A stretch of 14,128 nt of DNA from an uncultured Oscillospiraceae bacterium (GTDB lineage: Bacteria; Bacillota; Clostridia; Oscillospirales; Oscillospiraceae): the NCBI GenBank assembly GCA_934589225.1, contig CAKTNS010000055.1, positions 1-14,128 of the forward strand. Direction: 5' to 3'. The notes beneath the pieces are model-generated. The model ran no database searches. It was not told the origin of the DNA and saw only the letters and a list, made by a program, of their open reading frames with translations. Shown here in pieces: positions 6,764 through 12,402 of the stretch. Position 1 is the first letter of the stretch. Every line of letters begins with the position of its first letter. The translations under genes and the position numbers were made by a program.

Positions 6764-7485
6764 AGCTGCTCCAGCCTCCTTTTTCCCCGGATGTAAAAGA
6801 CCAGTCCGCACAGGAACGTCAATTCCAGCAGGAACAGGGCTGCGCTTCCCACTCCATAGGGCCAGATCTCCGGGTCAAGCCAGTTCTTGGGGTAGAGCAA
6901 CCAGGCGTTGGGGAAGTAACGTTCGTAGAGAATGACCAGCAGATAGTACACAATGAAGGGTGAGGCGTAGGCGATGTATTTGCTCTCCATAATGGTACTC
7001 ATGGTCATGCCCACAACAGCCCAAAGGCCGCCGTTTAGAAACAGCAGCCCGCAGGTTTTTAGGAGAAGGGTGGTAGCTTCTGAGGGAGCCTCTGCCGCCT
7101 TTTCCATGGGCATAAACAGAAGAGCAGATATCCCCCATGCCAGCAGAGTCCCAGTAGCGATTACTAAACCACCGCTAAGAAAGCACACCAAGATGCGACT
7201 TACCAGGTATGTACCGTAGTCGGTGCGAATCAAAAAGAATCGGGCGAATTTGCTTTTTACATCGTCAATGTAGTTTGCAGTAAAGGGCAACACCGCAAGG
7301 ATAGGGGTGAAAGGTGCCAGGGTGTCGGAACAAACTGCGTTTAGAATAAAATCAGTATGATAGCCAGAAGGCTGTAGCAAAGCAAAAGGAAAAAGCTGAA
7401 TAAGTGTCTTTATAGAGGAAAGAAAAACCAATATAACTATTGAGAAAATGCCCATTAAGGTTCGTATATTTATAACCTGTTTCAT
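6760..7485 (-). CDS. ABC-2-like membrane protein, first gene of transporter operon
   Basis: 241 aa with about six predicted helices, including an N-terminal helix (10-30) and a C-terminal helix (about 213-232) followed by a basic RGKRRLEQL tail. The IRTDYGTYLVSRIL segment resembles the loop preceding a helix in ABC-2 permeases. It is probably the second permease subunit of the BcrA-type transporter. AAGGA abuts ATG-7485 directly, so translation initiation may be weak, or a start at Met-11 (7455) is used. A sigma-A-like promoter lies about 25-60 bp upstream. Confidence 0.78.
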   Translation of the reverse strand: MKQVINIRTLMGIFSIVILVFLSSIKTLIQLFPFALLQPSGYHTDFILNAVCSDTLAPFTPILAVLPFTANYIDDVKSKFARFFLIRTDYGTYLVSRILVCFLSGGLVIATGTLLAWGISALLFMPMEKAAEAPSEATTLLLKTCGLLFLNGGLWAVVGMTMSTIMESKYIAYASPFIVYYLLVILYERYFPNAWLLYPKNWLDPEIWPYGVGSAALFLLELTFLCGLVFYIRGKRRLEQL

Positions 7486-7515
7486 TCCTTAGCAAATATG
7501 TATGTTCGTTGTACC

Positions 7516-7543
7516 TTTATAATTAATTTATCTATTGAATCAA
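7516..7543 (-). promoter_or_regulatory. Sigma-A-like promoter of the transporter operon
   Basis: Minus strand: TTGATT (7538-7543), 16-bp AT-rich spacer, TATAAA (7516-7521). It lies in the 83-bp gap after the lipoprotein gene. No terminator is seen in that gap, so read-through from upstream is also possible. Confidence 0.6.
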
Positions 7544-7568
7544 GGAGTTATTCGGATGCATATACACG

Positions 7569-9032
7569 TCATGCTCCGGGCGCAATAAGTACTGTTCCGT
7601 CAGCGGCATTTAATGCGAGCAATATTCCTTCTTCATCTTTACTCATGTACAGATCTCCCGTATCTGGATTGGAAAAATCGTACGTTCCTGTTAATACAAA
7701 GCTTGGTATATACTGGTACTGGTCATCCTGATTTGCAATTTTCGTACGAACTAATCCATAGTATCCCCCGGTAATGCTGACATTACACAACACTGAAATA
7801 TTGTCAAACTTTTTTGTATCGCCCGTATAGAAAGCATAGTAATCCGTAAGAGATAGCTGATTAATTCCCCTCGCAATCATCTCATCAGTGGAGCTAGCTA
7901 CTTCAGTTTGCTCGCCTATTTCTATAATATCAATGGGCGAAGTGAGTTCAAACGAGAGCAATGTTCCATCTGGTGCAAAAGTAAACTGCGCACTAGTTAG
8001 ATAGTAATTGGATGCATAAACATCCTCCCCCTTTAGTTTGAAAAAAGGGGAACAGTCAACAGCCCTGGCTCCTGCAAGTACAGGAAGCGCATTGACCCGA
8101 ATGGAATATTCTGTTTTATTGCCGATTGTATCTTCCTGCAGGGTGCAGGAATCAATTATCCACTGTCCTATACCAATTTCACCCAAAATGTTTTCTGCTT
8201 TCTGCGAAATAGCGTTGACTTGGGATTGCTCTGGCTTTCCAGTTCTGCATAGAGTCGCCCGTGCTATTGCTTCATCAATGCCAAATGGACTATTAGAACC
8301 GTCAATATACGCTGAGATAATATTCAACTTGTAATCAGATTTGTTGCGAGTCACTGCATCAAAACAGTATCTAATCCCATTTACAGTACAATTTGCCAAA
8401 ATTGCGCTGTTAGCGCTTGCCAATTCCTCCGGGGTAATGTTGTCTGGAGCAAATGTATATAGGCAATCTTCCTTATACTCCCATTTACAAGGAATATGTG
8501 TATTTTCGTTACTAGCAGTCTCTAATTTAAGTGTATACTCACGAATATACTTTTGAACAAGTTCTTTTACAAAATCGATGTCTTCCGTTCCATATAGATT
8601 GTATAATGCATCATTGCCTATATATCCAGACCATCTTTGAAGTCTATCCTGAATTTCTGTTTTACTAAATGTCGCAGATTCGTACGGTTCCCTTTCATAA
8701 AATGCAGCGTCGCCAAATAATGCGTGTGCCGTTTGTTGTGCGTCCTGCTTCGTCAAATAGTGTGGTTGCACCTTCACGGTTGGCAATGAGGAAATTGCCG
8801 TATCCGTTTGAATGTTCAGTTCAAAGCGAACGGAGCCATCTGTGCTCTCAAAACTCTTGTGGATTTTGGCTGCTGGTTCGGCAGCAGGTAAAACTTGTTG
8901 AATGTTTTCGTCACTTGTGGTACTTGTATTATTGGCAACAACATCTTGAGGATTTTTTTGGCATCCACACAAAATCATGCATCCCAAAATTGTAATTGAA
9001 ACGAGCTTTATGCTTAGGCTAAAGATTCGCAT
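7569..9032 (-). CDS. Secreted lipoprotein, DUF6034-like
   Basis: 487 aa. It has a type II signal peptide with lipobox L-C-G-C (Cys-24 as the acylated residue) after a hydrophobic stretch, then a Ser/Thr/Asn-rich linker. The mature part has no enzyme motif I recognise. The block SSLPTVKVQPHYLTKQDAQQ and the acidic, Tyr-rich remainder resemble DUF6034 lipoproteins of gut Clostridia, which have no known function; the family call is from memory and moderate. Start ATG-9032 has AAAGGGG 7 nt upstream. It is anchored outside the membrane next to a transporter operon, so it could act in envelope sensing or substrate binding (inference). Confidence 0.8.
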   Translation of the reverse strand: MRIFSLSIKLVSITILGCMILCGCQKNPQDVVANNTSTTSDENIQQVLPAAEPAAKIHKSFESTDGSVRFELNIQTDTAISSLPTVKVQPHYLTKQDAQQTAHALFGDAAFYEREPYESATFSKTEIQDRLQRWSGYIGNDALYNLYGTEDIDFVKELVQKYIREYTLKLETASNENTHIPCKWEYKEDCLYTFAPDNITPEELASANSAILANCTVNGIRYCFDAVTRNKSDYKLNIISAYIDGSNSPFGIDEAIARATLCRTGKPEQSQVNAISQKAENILGEIGIGQWIIDSCTLQEDTIGNKTEYSIRVNALPVLAGARAVDCSPFFKLKGEDVYASNYYLTSAQFTFAPDGTLLSFELTSPIDIIEIGEQTEVASSTDEMIARGINQLSLTDYYAFYTGDTKKFDNISVLCNVSITGGYYGLVRTKIANQDDQYQYIPSFVLTGTYDFSNPDTGDLYMSKDEEGILLALNAADGTVLIAPGA

Positions 9033-9053
9033 TTTATTACCCCTTTATTATGT

Positions 9054-9086
9054 TATCTCCAGTATACACAAGATATACTGGAGATA
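9054..9086. promoter_or_regulatory. 13-bp inverted repeat overlapping the lipoprotein promoter
   Basis: Perfect 13-bp arms (9054-9066 and 9074-9086) around a 7-nt loop. They overlap the -10 and predicted transcription start of the lipoprotein gene, which suggests an operator. On the plus strand the hairpin is followed by five T, so it could instead be a plus-strand terminator, though no plus-strand gene is nearby. Confidence 0.6.
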
Positions 9087-9100
9087 TTTTTCGTTTTCAA
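9072..9100 (-). promoter_or_regulatory. Sigma-A-like promoter of the lipoprotein gene
   Basis: Minus strand: TTGAAA (9095-9100), 17-bp spacer, TATATC (9072-9077). This predicts a start near 9065 and a leader of about 33 nt. The -10 box lies inside the inverted repeat. Confidence 0.5.
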
Positions 9101-9140
9101 TCAGTAGTTCTTTCACCCATCATCTCGGATGAAGCAATTT

Positions 9141-9653
9141 TTAGGGCAGCGGACAAATGTAAACGGCCCAATTGTCTTCATCTATGTAACAAAGCGTTGG
9201 GAAACCATCTGATCCACCTCCGGAAGCACTCACAGCATAACAATTACCATGTGTACTATACCGTCTATAGAGGCCATTTCCATTAACAACAAGGCTATTA
9301 GCAATTGCTCCCCATGTATCTTCGCCGCACCAACCGTCTGACGCTACACCAAGGACTGATTGCGCAAATGCAACAGCATCTTTTGTACGTCCGCCGTATT
9401 CACCATCCATGTATTTATTGTTATACTTAAGCTTGGATCTACAGGTGTCATTGAACCTCATCAAGTAAGCTTGTAGTGCGAGTACAGTTCCCTTTCGGTC
9501 ACTTACCAAATAGTATACTTCGGGAAATGCAGCCACCGCTGATTTCGCTTGTAAATACGTTGTATTCGACATAGCCATTGTCGGAATGGCCATCATAGAT
9601 ACTAACATAACCACAGCTAACGTAAATGTGATTACTTTTTTCATATATCGCAT
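9141..9653 (-). CDS. Secreted peptidoglycan-binding-domain protein
   Basis: 170 aa with a signal peptide (residues 1 to about 27, cleavage likely after TMA). It carries one peptidoglycan-binding-like (PG_binding_1 type) fold at about 56-117: VLALQAYLMRF, then YMDGEYGGRTKDAVAFAQ and DGWCGEDTWGAI. The remaining ~50 residues match no catalytic domain I know and are Cys-, Gly- and Tyr-rich. The mature protein has five Cys (71, 109, 138, 155, 167), so disulfides are possible. AAAGGGGG sits 5 nt before ATG-9653. It may be a wall-associated effector, inhibitor or binding protein; the function is not known. Confidence 0.82.
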   Translation of the reverse strand: MRYMKKVITFTLAVVMLVSMMAIPTMAMSNTTYLQAKSAVAAFPEVYYLVSDRKGTVLALQAYLMRFNDTCRSKLKYNNKYMDGEYGGRTKDAVAFAQSVLGVASDGWCGEDTWGAIANSLVVNGNGLYRRYSTHGNCYAVSASGGGSDGFPTLCYIDEDNWAVYICPLP

Positions 9654-9707
9654 AAATTCCCCCTTTGTTTTTCTTTACCATCAACCATTCCCTTTACCGC
9701 TGATGGC

Positions 9708-9835
9708 CTACGGCAAGTTTTCACTGACCTCCAGACGCGCGCCGTTCCAAAAGTCCAGGGCATATATGAACCGCTGATCGGGCGTTTCATATCATTTTTA
9801 TGGATAGCTTTGATGAACTCGTTCTTTTTCTCCAT
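9708..9835 (-). pseudogene. Small gene broken by a one-base deletion
   Basis: From ATG-9835 (AAAAGG 4-5 nt upstream) the frame gives MEKKNEFIKAIHKNDM, then runs into low-quality sequence. Two positions on, another frame reads ETPDQRFIYALDFWNGARL and then EVSENLP and a stop at 9708. One missing base after ATG at about 9788-9790 would join both halves into a coherent 43-residue protein. I do not recognise it with certainty. It could be a real frameshift, a sequencing error or coincidence. Confidence 0.4.
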
Positions 9836-9850
9836 TTTTCCTTTTCACAA

Positions 9851-9883
9851 GTGTATTTCCCCTCGCAAGGCAAGAAAATACAC
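9851..9883 (-). terminator. Hairpin after the zinc-ribbon gene
   Basis: Outer 8-bp stem (9851-9858 with 9876-9883) plus an inner CCT/AGG stem, beginning 4 nt after the zinc-ribbon stop codon. There is no clear T tract on the minus strand, so it is a weak terminator or mRNA 3' structure. Confidence 0.35.
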
Positions 9884-9887
9884 TGCC

Positions 9888-10127
9888 CTACCATTCTGAG
9901 AGCCGATCCCAGGCAAGCTTCTGTCCGCATCGGTCACAGAACGCCATGTATTCTCTCTCCATACTTATGTTACAGCGGGGACATACCGGATAGCAGGTAG
10001 ATTGGTCGCCCTTCCGGTATGTCCGACACTTGGTGACCTGACGGGGTACCCGATAGGACATGGCATCCAAGATCCTGTGCTGCTTTCTCTGTGCCAAGGA
10101 CACTTTACGGTGTCTCCACAAATCCAT
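9888..10127 (-). CDS. Small zinc-ribbon protein, element-associated
   Basis: 79 aa. The C-terminal half carries CPRC (49-52) and CDRC (64-67) separated by NISMEREYMAF, a zinc-ribbon arrangement. The N-terminal half is basic (WRHRK, QRKQHRILD, YRVPRQVTKCRTYRKG), consistent with nucleic-acid contact. Small proteins like this recur in clostridial mobile elements without an assigned role. Start choices are GTG-10139, ATG-10133 and ATG-10127. The last is given because a GTGGGG lies 6 nt upstream, but no option has a strong ribosome binding site. Confidence 0.6.
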   Translation of the reverse strand: MDLWRHRKVSLAQRKQHRILDAMSYRVPRQVTKCRTYRKGDQSTCYPVCPRCNISMEREYMAFCDRCGQKLAWDRLSEW

Positions 10128-10230
10128 GTACATCCCCACGGTCAGGGCAAAGTGCTTGCGGACATTTTTTGCAGCTATTTTATGTTTTCAATCATACCTT
10201 ATCGGACGTACCATTTCTATCCCTGCTGCG

Positions 10231-10257
10231 CAAAATGACAGTATTCTTGTCGTTTTG
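10231..10257 (-). terminator. Possible terminator after agrB
   Basis: A 10-bp arm pair (10231-10240 with 10248-10257, one imperfect position) and a 7-nt loop, starting 2 bases after the agrB stop codon. On the minus strand the distal arm ends in TTTTG. The tail is short, so termination may be partial. Confidence 0.45.
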
Positions 10258-10258
10258 G

Positions 10259-10867
10259 TTATTCCCTTTTTGTTTCAACCTTTAACTTTGGGAAAAGAGA
10301 CTCCCGTAGGATGCAAGGGACCTGTAAGACACCCACAAGAAGAATTCCTATTCCAAATGCTGCGGAATACTGTATAGATGCGTGAAAAGACAGATAAAAG
10401 TAAATCGCAAGGAAAATAAGCGAGAGGCCCCGTGCTACAGTTCTAAAAACGATCCGCTCTTTTTCGGATAATTTTCGGGCCTGGTTCTCTATAGGGCTGA
10501 ATATACAGAGGCTCAGCACCGATAGGCACACAAGGATGGTTAGCACACCCATTTGTTCTGCATGAATGGTGTACGTTACCAACCCCAGTGAAAAAGTAAG
10601 TACACCGATCGTAGCAAAGAAACATATTCCGGATGATTTTAGATGGAAGCCGCCGCAGAATTTCCTCAGCATCATAAATGGAATGATTAACACAATCCCT
10701 TCCTGAAGCAATCCAAAACACGAGCCCAGCAACATCACGATTCCAATTGGCAGAGTTCCGAATAGAAAACTGTATGCCGCATAAGCGTAGAGTGACTGAT
10801 CTTCACTAGAAACCGCGCCTTCCATCTCCAGCCATTTTGCGATTGCATCCGAGACAATGTGTATCAT
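10259..10867 (-). CDS. agrB: AgrB-family autoinducer-processing protease/transporter
   Basis: 202-aa integral membrane cysteine endopeptidase of the accessory gene regulator family. It removes the C-terminal tail of AgrD, forms the ring and takes part in export. The conserved catalytic region is intact: Arg-68 in MLRKFCGGFHLKSSGIC, His-75, and Cys-82 seven residues later, the same His-Cys spacing as in AgrB. Several hydrophobic helices follow. The ATG overlaps the agrD stop codon as ATGA, so the two are translationally coupled. Family length is about 190-210 aa, so it is full length. Confidence 0.95.
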   Translation of the reverse strand: MIHIVSDAIAKWLEMEGAVSSEDQSLYAYAAYSFLFGTLPIGIVMLLGSCFGLLQEGIVLIIPFMMLRKFCGGFHLKSSGICFFATIGVLTFSLGLVTYTIHAEQMGVLTILVCLSVLSLCIFSPIENQARKLSEKERIVFRTVARGLSLIFLAIYFYLSFHASIQYSAAFGIGILLVGVLQVPCILRESLFPKLKVETKRE

Positions 10868-11028
10868 TTGATTTTGCTGAATTTATCCAGTTTCTTGGGC
10901 ATTTCAGGCTGGTGGAACAAGCAGCTAGAATTGGTATTTGCGCAGATGAACAAGATGGCGCAAAGCGTTGCGGAAGCGAATTTCGCAAGCCAGAGAGTCA
11001 GTTTCGATTGAAGATAGTTATGTGTCAT
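10864..11028 (-). CDS. agrD: AgrD-family cyclic autoinducer peptide precursor
   Basis: 54-aa precursor directly upstream of and overlapping agrB. It has an N-terminal amphipathic/hydrophobic helix (SKLTLWLAKFASATLCAILF), then the presumed signal region TNSSCLF, then the acidic/proline tail HQPEMPKKL that AgrB recognises and cleaves in this family. ATG-11028 is preceded by GGGAGG with an 8-nt spacer. A longer frame from 11076 starts inside the promoter -10 box and is rejected. Oddity: the Cys is followed by only Leu-Phe before HQPExP, about two residues fewer than in typical clostridial precursors, so the mature ring is uncertain. Confidence 0.9.
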   Translation of the reverse strand: MTHNYLQSKLTLWLAKFASATLCAILFICANTNSSCLFHQPEMPKKLDKFSKIK

Positions 11029-11075
11029 ATTGTTTTCCTCCCATAGATTTATTGATATAATTTTGGAGCAATTCA

Positions 11076-11104
11076 ATTATATGCAATGAAAGTGGCAAGT
11101 TCAA
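11076..11104 (-). promoter_or_regulatory. agrDB promoter
   Basis: Minus strand: TTGAAC (11099-11104), 17-bp spacer, perfect TATAAT (11076-11081). The predicted start is near 11069, giving a leader of about 40 nt that contains the agrD ribosome binding site. Confidence 0.8.
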
Positions 11105-11164
11105 TGCGTTCTGTACGAAATGCGCGAAATTATGCGTAAATGGTCATATATTAAGGAAAATGCG
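11104..11164. repeat. Four ATGCG/CGCAT repeats upstream of the agrDB promoter
   Basis: ATGCG occurs at 11104-11108, 11120-11124, 11132-11136 and 11160-11164. The first, third and fourth are exactly 28 bp apart. On the minus strand the second and third sit in the direct repeat ATTTCGCGCATTTCG. Repeats immediately upstream of a -35 are where an AgrA-type activator would bind (inference). Confidence 0.45.
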
Positions 11165-11167
11165 CCG

Positions 11168-11209
11168 AAGTTAAACCTATTTCAGAATTATTCTGCATTA
11201 TTTTAACTT
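11168..11209. promoter_or_regulatory. Nested palindrome between the divergent agr promoters
   Basis: Inner perfect dyad CAGAATTATTCTG (11183-11195) is set almost concentrically inside outer arms AAGTTAAA (11168-11175) and TTTAACTT (11202-11209). It lies midway between the agrDB and XRE promoters, so it is a candidate operator for the divergent XRE or LytTR regulator. Confidence 0.5.
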
Positions 11210-11247
11210 ATTTTCCAACTAAACAGGAATAGTTCTGGATTGGTTTA

Positions 11248-11276
11248 TTGATATTTAGAACGCAAGTTGTTAAAAT
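11248..11276 (+). promoter_or_regulatory. Possible promoter of the agr-linked XRE gene
   Basis: TTGATA (11248-11253), 17-bp spacer, TAAAAT (11271-11276). The match is good, but the predicted start near 11281-11283 leaves only a 12-14 nt leader overlapping the ribosome binding site AAGGTG (11281-11286). Use is therefore uncertain. Confidence 0.45.
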
Positions 11277-11294
11277 AATTAAGGTGATGGGCTT

Positions 11295-11645
11295 ATGGAA
11301 TTGGATTATGAAAATATAGGAAAACGAATCGTTCTTCGTAGGAAAAAACTAAAAATGCGTCAAGTTAATTTGGCGGAGCAGATCGGCATTTCAAACAACT
11401 ACCTTTCAAGTATAGAACATGGAAACGAAAAACCGAGTCTGGAAATTTTGGTTAAAATATGTAATAGCCTTTCTGTTACACCCGATTATTTGATAATGGG
11501 GAATATGTATTCTAACAATGTTCCGCAAAACATTGTTGATAGCCTCAAGCTGTGTACTAGCAGGGATTTGGACTTGGTGAATGTCCTTGTCCAGAAAATG
11601 GTGACATTACAGGACGAAAAATGGAATAATGACAATTTCGCATAA
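11295..11645 (+). CDS. XRE-family HTH regulator in agr locus
   Basis: 116-aa regulator. The N-terminal HTH_3 domain (about 8-68) reads IGKRIVLRRKKLKMRQVNLAEQ, ISNNYLSSIEHGNEKPS and LSVTPDYLIMG. The C-terminal ~45 residues have no recognised domain. AAGGTG lies 8 nt before ATG-11295. It diverges from agrD and precedes the agrA/agrC-like pair on the same strand by 43 bp. It may repress or tune the agr promoters through the palindromes in the shared spacer (inference). It is not closely similar to the XRE protein at 819. Confidence 0.9.
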   Translation: MELDYENIGKRIVLRRKKLKMRQVNLAEQIGISNNYLSSIEHGNEKPSLEILVKICNSLSVTPDYLIMGNMYSNNVPQNIVDSLKLCTSRDLDLVNVLVQKMVTLQDEKWNNDNFA

Positions 11646-11657
11646 GTGTGGTATACT
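11629..11657 (+). promoter_or_regulatory. Promoter of the agrA/agrC-like operon
   Basis: ATGACA (11629-11634), 17-bp spacer, TATACT (11652-11657), overlapping the end of the XRE gene. The predicted start near 11664 leaves a 25-nt leader that includes GAGAGGTGG. The two-component pair can therefore be transcribed separately from the XRE gene. Confidence 0.65.
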
Positions 11658-11688
11658 GCTCTTAACATAAAGAGAGGTGGACACACTT

Positions 11689-12402
11689 ATGCGGATTGTT
11701 TTTTGTGATGACGAGCCTTTGATTCTGGCGCAACTTCAAAAGCTTGTGCAAGATTTTTTTAGCACACTGGGAGGTACACAGCCTGAGTTTGCCGCATATG
11801 AAAGTGGTGATTTGCTGATTCAAAAGGAAACACGGGTGGATATCGCTTTTTTGGATGTGGAAATGCCCGGCGTCAGCGGCATCCACATTGGGGCAAAGTT
11901 GAAAGAACGGAATCCGCAAGTCAAAATAATTATTGTTACTGCATACCCCGACTATTTAGATGAAGCTATGCGATTCCAGGTATTTCGCTACTTATCGAAA
12001 CCGATTGAAAAAACGCGCCTGTTCAGAAACTTGAAGGATGCAGTTTATGCATACAATATGGAGTCTCGCGAATATCCGATTTCCACAAGCGAGGGAATCT
12101 TCATACGGCGGGCCGAAGAAATTGTTTGTGTGGAAACAACAGAACGGAAGGTGATGGTGCATACCACGGATGAGCAATTTGTAAGCAGTAAAAACATAGA
12201 TTACTGGAGGCAAACACTGAACTTACCCTGCTTTTATTCCACCCATCGAAGTTATATTATTAATATGCGCTATGTGTTCAACATCTATAAGGATACCGTT
12301 GTTTTGAAATATGCTGATAAAGAAAAGATGGTATTCCTGTCAAGAAGAAAGTATTCTCAGTTTAAAGATGCTTACTTGATGTATATGGAGAGTGTGAAAT
12401 GA
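11689..12402 (+). CDS. agrA: AgrA-like LytTR response regulator
   Basis: 237-aa response regulator. The receiver domain (1 to about 120) has acidic pocket CDDEP (6-10), phospho-acceptor Asp-56 in DIAFLDVEMPG, VTAYP and YLSKP. A LytTR DNA-binding domain follows (about 140-235), including FIRRAEEIVCVETTERKV, FYSTHRSYIINM and FLSRRKYSQFKDAY. This is the AgrA architecture. The frame opens at GTG-11677 inside the ribosome binding site; ATG-11689, 8 nt after it, is chosen. Its stop overlaps the kinase start as ATGA. It probably activates agrDB and other targets when phosphorylated by the neighbouring kinase. Gene name by context and architecture. Confidence 0.92.
   Translation: MRIVFCDDEPLILAQLQKLVQDFFSTLGGTQPEFAAYESGDLLIQKETRVDIAFLDVEMPGVSGIHIGAKLKERNPQVKIIIVTAYPDYLDEAMRFQVFRYLSKPIEKTRLFRNLKDAVYAYNMESREYPISTSEGIFIRRAEEIVCVETTERKVMVHTTDEQFVSSKNIDYWRQTLNLPCFYSTHRSYIINMRYVFNIYKDTVVLKYADKEKMVFLSRRKYSQFKDAYLMYMESVK

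Noticed and set aside
9641..9835. Intact 64-aa minus-strand protein
   Set aside because: Only the first ~16 residues look coding; the rest is explained better by a frameshift, and the frame runs into the start of the peptidoglycan-binding gene.
11029..11076. Longer N-terminus for AgrD starting at 11076
   Set aside because: That start lies in the -10 box of the agrDB promoter; ATG-11028 has a strong ribosome binding site.
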